Shown here: positions 45,556 through 48,678 of the stretch, one piece after another | Position numbering within the stretch: position 1 is the stretch's first letter | Layout of the letters: every line of letters begins with the position of its first letter | NCBI GenBank assembly: GCA_028280485.1 | Contig: JANQLS010000149.1 | Span: forward strand, 1 to 48,678 | From: Planctomycetota bacterium | Lineage (GTDB): Bacteria; Planctomycetota; UBA8108; JACQVS01 | DNA length: 48,678 bases | Direction of reading: 5' to 3' | Made by a program: the position numbers and the translations under genes | The notes under the pieces: generated by a model | Databases searched by the model: none | Told to the model about the DNA's origin: nothing | What the model saw: only the letters and a program-made list of their open reading frames with translations

Positions 45556-46446
45556 TCAACCCTCATTTTTTCGCTCTTCACGAGCCTTTAAGGCCGCATC
45601 GGCTGCTTCTTTCGCTTGTTTAGCTTTAGTTTGAATCTCATCCATCGATGGTAAAGACATCAAAACTTCCTCAGGAATTCCCGAATCGCCTTGAAGCTTC
45701 TTCAAACAACGGATGCGTTCTTTAAGGGCTTTGCCCTCATCTCGTTCTTTCGAAAATCGAGACGCTGCTTTTTCGTGACGGTCACGAAGCAGGTCGTAAA
45801 TGTTCCCCCCTAAAAGAGCCGAGATATCGACCTTCATCTTTTCCCGGTTCACATCCTCTTGATTCACGACATCGCCGTTGATCGGACCGGACCCATATTT
45901 GGGGAAAAGGATCGCCACATCAGGGCAAACCCGCGAACAAGCCGGGCAGTTCGTTTTACACTTATCGGGGTTCTTGACCTGAATATTACTTTCAGCATCG
46001 ACCCCGTAGACATCGAACAAGCAGAAACTGAGGCACTGCATACAATTGGTACAACGGTGGAAATCGATGACGGGGAACCAAGGCTTCCACTCACCCGGTG
46101 TGTAACTCTCTGTTTGGGTTCCAACTTCACTTACGGTCTCTAAGACCGTCTCGGGCTCTTGCCCTGAGATGTCTTTGAAGTGAACTTCGACTTCTTCTCC
46201 CTCAGAAACAACCCCCGTTGATGTCGATTGAGAAAATGGAGAATCTTGACCTTCAGCTTCCCCCAAAACTAAAACGTCACTTCCATCCGGAGCGGAAACA
46301 TCACCCGACTCCCCCGTACAAGTCACTTGATAACCGCCCTTGAGAAGCTTGGCGAGAACATCGACCTTTCGTTGTGACTCTAATGCTTTCCCCCCGGGTC
46401 CTTCATAGAGAACGACGCGTAAGGGATTTTGAGTGGCAGAGCTCAT
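45556..46446 (-). CDS. Protein with 2x[4Fe-4S] ferredoxin domain
   Basis: This 296-residue protein has an unrecognised acidic N-terminal region (1-120), a dicluster ferredoxin domain with CTNCMQCLSFC (132-142) and CKTNCPACSRVC (163-174), and a charged helical C-terminus (about 225-296) rich in Lys, Glu and Ala. The Cys spacing predicts two [4Fe-4S] clusters. Its ATG overlaps the stop of the HdrA-like gene by four bases, so both are probably made as a complex. It is the likely electron carrier of the cluster. No signal peptide is present. Confidence 0.82.
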   Translation of the reverse strand: MSSATQNPLRVVLYEGPGGKALESQRKVDVLAKLLKGGYQVTCTGESGDVSAPDGSDVLVLGEAEGQDSPFSQSTSTGVVSEGEEVEVHFKDISGQEPETVLETVSEVGTQTESYTPGEWKPWFPVIDFHRCTNCMQCLSFCLFDVYGVDAESNIQVKNPDKCKTNCPACSRVCPDVAILFPKYGSGPINGDVVNQEDVNREKMKVDISALLGGNIYDLLRDRHEKAASRFSKERDEGKALKERIRCLKKLQGDSGIPEEVLMSLPSMDEIQTKAKQAKEAADAALKAREERKNEG

Positions 46447-46844
46447 ACTTCAGCTTCCTTCGATTCAGTTTCAGAATTGGAATCTTCATCCGATTCAAAA
46501 ACTTGTGGGTTGAGTTCATCGGAAATCAATTTGGGAACGATCTCTTCGGCCGCATCTTCACGCATATTTAAAATCTCGACCTGACCTTCAGGCAATTTCG
46601 CCTCAGCCGCATCGAACAACCATTTCACCGCGCGAGGAAAACACGCGGCGATCTTCAAGGGCTGATCCCCTGAAACGAGGCGTTGGAGGGCAGGATCTTT
46701 TCGAGCCGACATCTCGCAAAGATCGCCCACGGCTTCGAATGCCTTTTCGGATTCAACCAAACCGGCGAGCACATCCGCTTTTACTTGCGGGTGAACGACC
46801 TGAGCGTAGGCACAATGACAATAGAGGATTCGTGGTTGAGTCAT
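46443..46844 (-). CDS. Small protein resembling the HdrA N-terminal region
   Basis: The 133-residue protein starts with ILYCHCAYAQVV and later has LKIAACFPRAV and EILNMREDAAEEI. These resemble the CHC and ACSPR...NIRE blocks at the N-terminus of heterodisulfide reductase subunit A, but the FAD domain is absent. The C-terminus is acidic and probably disordered. The gene lies 10 bases after the CobW-type GTPase and overlaps the ferredoxin gene. A thiol or cluster-linked electron transfer role is inferred from this resemblance, which rests on short motifs seen by eye. Confidence 0.6.
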   Translation of the reverse strand: MTQPRILYCHCAYAQVVHPQVKADVLAGLVESEKAFEAVGDLCEMSARKDPALQRLVSGDQPLKIAACFPRAVKWLFDAAEAKLPEGQVEILNMREDAAEEIVPKLISDELNPQVFESDEDSNSETESKEAEV

Positions 46845-46854
46845 GCTGTCAGTC

Positions 46855-47976
46855 TTAGGCTTCCGTATCTCGGTGGGTAGGAACGGGGCGACCCGGTCTA
46901 AAGTTTTCGACGTGGTCTAACTGAAGCTTCATGGCTGCTGACTGTTCGCGATGAGCTTCCAAGGATGAACTGAGAAGGGATCGCAAGAGATCAGGTGAAG
47001 CTTCGGCTCTTAAATTGACGATCAATTGACCGGAAGTTACGGGGCCGGGAAGCTCGTGAGCGAGCTCTGGAACAAAGCCCTCTCGAACCAAACTCACTAA
47101 TGCAATTTCATCTGCGAGAGCTCCGTCGGGCGAAAAAGTCATCTTCAGGTGAGCGACCATGGCTTCTTCCTGATCGAGCTTTTCTCCCAGATCTTTTGCC
47201 AGCTCTTCGATCAATTGATTCGCGTCGAATTCCTCTTCACTCGACTCCACATCGACGGTGGCATTCAACCAACCTAAGAGGGCTTCGCCTTCTGCGTAGG
47301 TGTCGTAATCGATTTGAAGGGGAATCGCTGAACTTTCTTCGGTGGTTTCTAAATATTCGAACCACGCATCTAAGCCATCGCCATCACGAGCCGAAACGGC
47401 AAAGATTTTTTTACCGGGGAACTCTTCATCCAAAGCCACTTTGATCTTTTCGAGATCATCGGCTTCAAGAAGATCAATTTTATTGATCAACAGGGCGTCA
47501 GCCTCTTCCAATTGTTTACGGTAAACGTAGGTCACCTTGGAAGAGAAGCTGCGTCCTTCTTCGAGGCCTAAAACTCTTTTCAATCGTATCGGATCGATCA
47601 AAACGCTAAAGGGAGCTACTCTAAAATCTTCACCGTAGATACGACGAAGAGGGTAACTCACCGTGGCAACAAGATCCGTACAGCTTCCGACGGGCTCTGC
47701 CAAGAATACTTCAGGCCGAGTATTTTGATCTAAGCGTTTAGCGGCATCTAAAAGTGAGTTAAATCGACAACAGAAACACCCCCCCGCGATTTCTTCAACT
47801 TCAAAGCCCTGTGAACGTAAATTCAGTGTATCGACTAAGCCCGATGCCTGATCGTTCGTGATCAAGCCCACGGTTACATCTTTTGCTGACAGATACTGGG
47901 CGAGCTTTCCCATCGCAGTCGATTTTCCTGCACCTAAAAAGCCGCCGATCATGATGTAACGAGCTGTTTGCTTCAT
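46855..47976 (-). CDS. CobW/P47K-family GTPase (putative metallochaperone)
   Basis: This 373-residue G3E GTPase carries a P-loop GGFLGAGKST (11-20), the metal-binding GGCFCC (65-70) and NKID (165-168). The C-terminal 150 residues differ from the usual CobW C-terminal domain. Family members deliver metal ions such as Zn, Co or Fe to target proteins, using GTP hydrolysis. The gene sits between the lipoyl-carrier gene (18 bases upstream) and the HdrA-like gene, so maturation of a metal or Fe-S enzyme of this cluster is a reasonable inference. Confidence 0.88.
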   Translation of the reverse strand: MKQTARYIMIGGFLGAGKSTAMGKLAQYLSAKDVTVGLITNDQASGLVDTLNLRSQGFEVEEIAGGCFCCRFNSLLDAAKRLDQNTRPEVFLAEPVGSCTDLVATVSYPLRRIYGEDFRVAPFSVLIDPIRLKRVLGLEEGRSFSSKVTYVYRKQLEEADALLINKIDLLEADDLEKIKVALDEEFPGKKIFAVSARDGDGLDAWFEYLETTEESSAIPLQIDYDTYAEGEALLGWLNATVDVESSEEEFDANQLIEELAKDLGEKLDQEEAMVAHLKMTFSPDGALADEIALVSLVREGFVPELAHELPGPVTSGQLIVNLRAEASPDLLRSLLSSSLEAHREQSAAMKLQLDHVENFRPGRPVPTHRDTEA

Positions 47977-47994
47977 TCTTATTCGTATCGTTTT

Positions 47995-48459
47995 TTATTG
48001 TTCTGTTGGAGACTTCCAGGGCTTCTCCAGCATTTTATTAATCGTCGCATCGAGGTGCTCCATGTAACCGTGCACATCGACGGCATCCGAATCAGGTTTT
48101 CCCTCGACCGAATAGATCCAACCCTTGTCATAAGGGTCTTTGCAGATCAGTTCGTTGTTTTTAAAGGCTTCCTCATTCGGACCCAAAAAAGTCCCGGTTG
48201 CGACGCAGTAAATGTCTGAGAGAGCTTTAAATCCTTCGATCCATCCGATCACTTTCGCCACTTCGACTTCTTGCTGAGGCTTCACCTCAAAGTCGAGTTC
48301 GACGATCTCCCCCAGCATGCGAGTCGCAAACTTGGTAGGGCCAACTTGCCAACGCCCCGGCTCTAGCTCTCGAAGCCAAAAATGGGAGCGGGTATACAAG
48401 CGTTCGGTAGGTAATCGAGAGGAAAACTGATTCCTCTTAAAAAGGATGGTCTCTTCCAA
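47995..48459 (-). CDS. GcvH-like lipoyl carrier protein
   Basis: This 154-residue protein resembles glycine cleavage H protein. HFWLRELEPGRWQVG corresponds to the GcvH N-terminal block, EGFKALSD (75-82) holds Lys78 at the lipoyl-lysine position, and KDPYDKGWIYSV matches the C-terminal block. No gcvT, gcvP or lipoyl ligase lies nearby; instead it heads a redox/isoprenoid cluster, as lipoate-binding proteins do in sulfur-oxidation (sHdr) loci. It appears to start with TTG at 48459. The first codons fall inside the terminal palindrome, so the exact start is uncertain. Confidence 0.82.
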   Translation of the reverse strand: MEETILFKRNQFSSRLPTERLYTRSHFWLRELEPGRWQVGPTKFATRMLGEIVELDFEVKPQQEVEVAKVIGWIEGFKALSDIYCVATGTFLGPNEEAFKNNELICKDPYDKGWIYSVEGKPDSDAVDVHGYMEHLDATINKMLEKPWKSPTEQ

Positions 48460-48672
48460 GAATGCTCAGTGATTCAATGTTGAATGGATTGTGGTTGAAC
48501 CAAGACTGTAAGGGACTTGAATCAACAACTTCTAATGTACCTAATTAGTTCCTGTTGATTAAACAGGAACTAATTAGGTACATTAGAAGTTGTTGATTCA
48601 AGTCCCTTACAGACTTGGTTCAACCACAATCCATTCAACATTGAATCACTGAGCATTCTTGGAAGAGACCAT
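48446..48672. repeat. Near-perfect 227-base palindrome at the window end
   Basis: Arms of 111 bases (48446-48556 and 48562-48672) are reverse complements except at one position, around the loop GATTA. The centre is the same AGTTCCTGTT hairpin that opens the window, and 48512-48571 matches 1-60 with one difference. The left arm includes the first codons of the lipoyl-carrier gene. The last six bases leave the symmetry. This may be a fold-back artefact of assembly or a real inverted duplication. Confidence 0.9.
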
Positions 48673-48678
48673 AAGTCG

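Noticed and set aside
1..48678. Plasmid or phage origin because the two ends share 60 bases
   Set aside because: Gene content is housekeeping-like, there are no replication, packaging or partition genes, and the shared sequence is part of a dispersed repeat.

Overview
This window looks like a chromosomal contig from a member of the Planctomycetota (or another PVC bacterium). The taxonomic evidence is gene content. There is a planctomycete-type cytochrome (PSCyt1/PSCyt2/PSD1) followed by a DUF1501 protein, a Tat-exported Gfo/Idh/MocA oxidoreductase, three secreted proteins with dockerin-like double EF-hand tails, a DUF3179 protein, and many GTAGTCCGCACG-type palindromic repeats. No rRNA, tRNA, CRISPR array, phage or transposase gene was found.

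Layout. 1-5840: a leftward set of genes (HEAT protein, 2-dehydro-3-deoxygalactonokinase, amidase, agmatine deiminase, N-carbamoylputrescine amidase) lies between two inverted copies of an unusual multi-hairpin repeat. 5852-8731: an RluA pseudouridine synthase and a class I fumarase. 9101-15452: an octaheme cytochrome/HEAT/TPR lipoprotein, then the PSCyt/PSD1 plus DUF1501 pair. 15520-16920: a truncated haemoglobin translationally coupled to a ferredoxin/FAD/NAD reductase, behind an NsrR-like operator. This looks like a two-protein nitric oxide detoxification operon. 17157-20887: a Gfo/Idh/MocA oxidoreductase and two SPFH proteins, separated by nested palindromic repeats. 21392-28657: two secreted dockerin proteins, one of 1,685 residues with seven FG-GAP and about thirteen FN3-like repeats. 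28926-32784: a HAD phosphatase, a DUF3179 gene with an in-frame UGA (probable selenoprotein), a COG2521-like methyltransferase and a second RluA enzyme. 32772-36730: a two-gene histidine-kinase system. 36847-39422: a third dockerin protein and a StrF-like glycosyltransferase.

39579-48459 is a compact leftward cluster of eight genes and the strongest candidate for an undescribed system. In transcription order it encodes a GcvH-like lipoyl carrier, a CobW-type GTPase, a stand-alone protein resembling the HdrA N-terminal region, a 2x[4Fe-4S] ferredoxin, a DUF116-prenyl diphosphate synthase fusion, a single-domain prenyltransferase/cyclase-fold protein, a radical SAM protein and a DxDD class II terpene cyclase. 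It joins a lipoyl/iron-sulfur redox module to an isoprenoid-cyclising module; the product is unknown.

Two other results stand out. First, the DUF3179 gene has UGA exactly where the family has the first Cys of its CxxC motif, followed by a hairpin that fits the bacterial SECIS rules. Second, five genes take their TAG stop codon from the first bases of an interspersed palindromic repeat. The right end of the window is a near-perfect 227-base palindrome whose core also forms the first 60 bases of the window, so the contig ends should be treated with caution.
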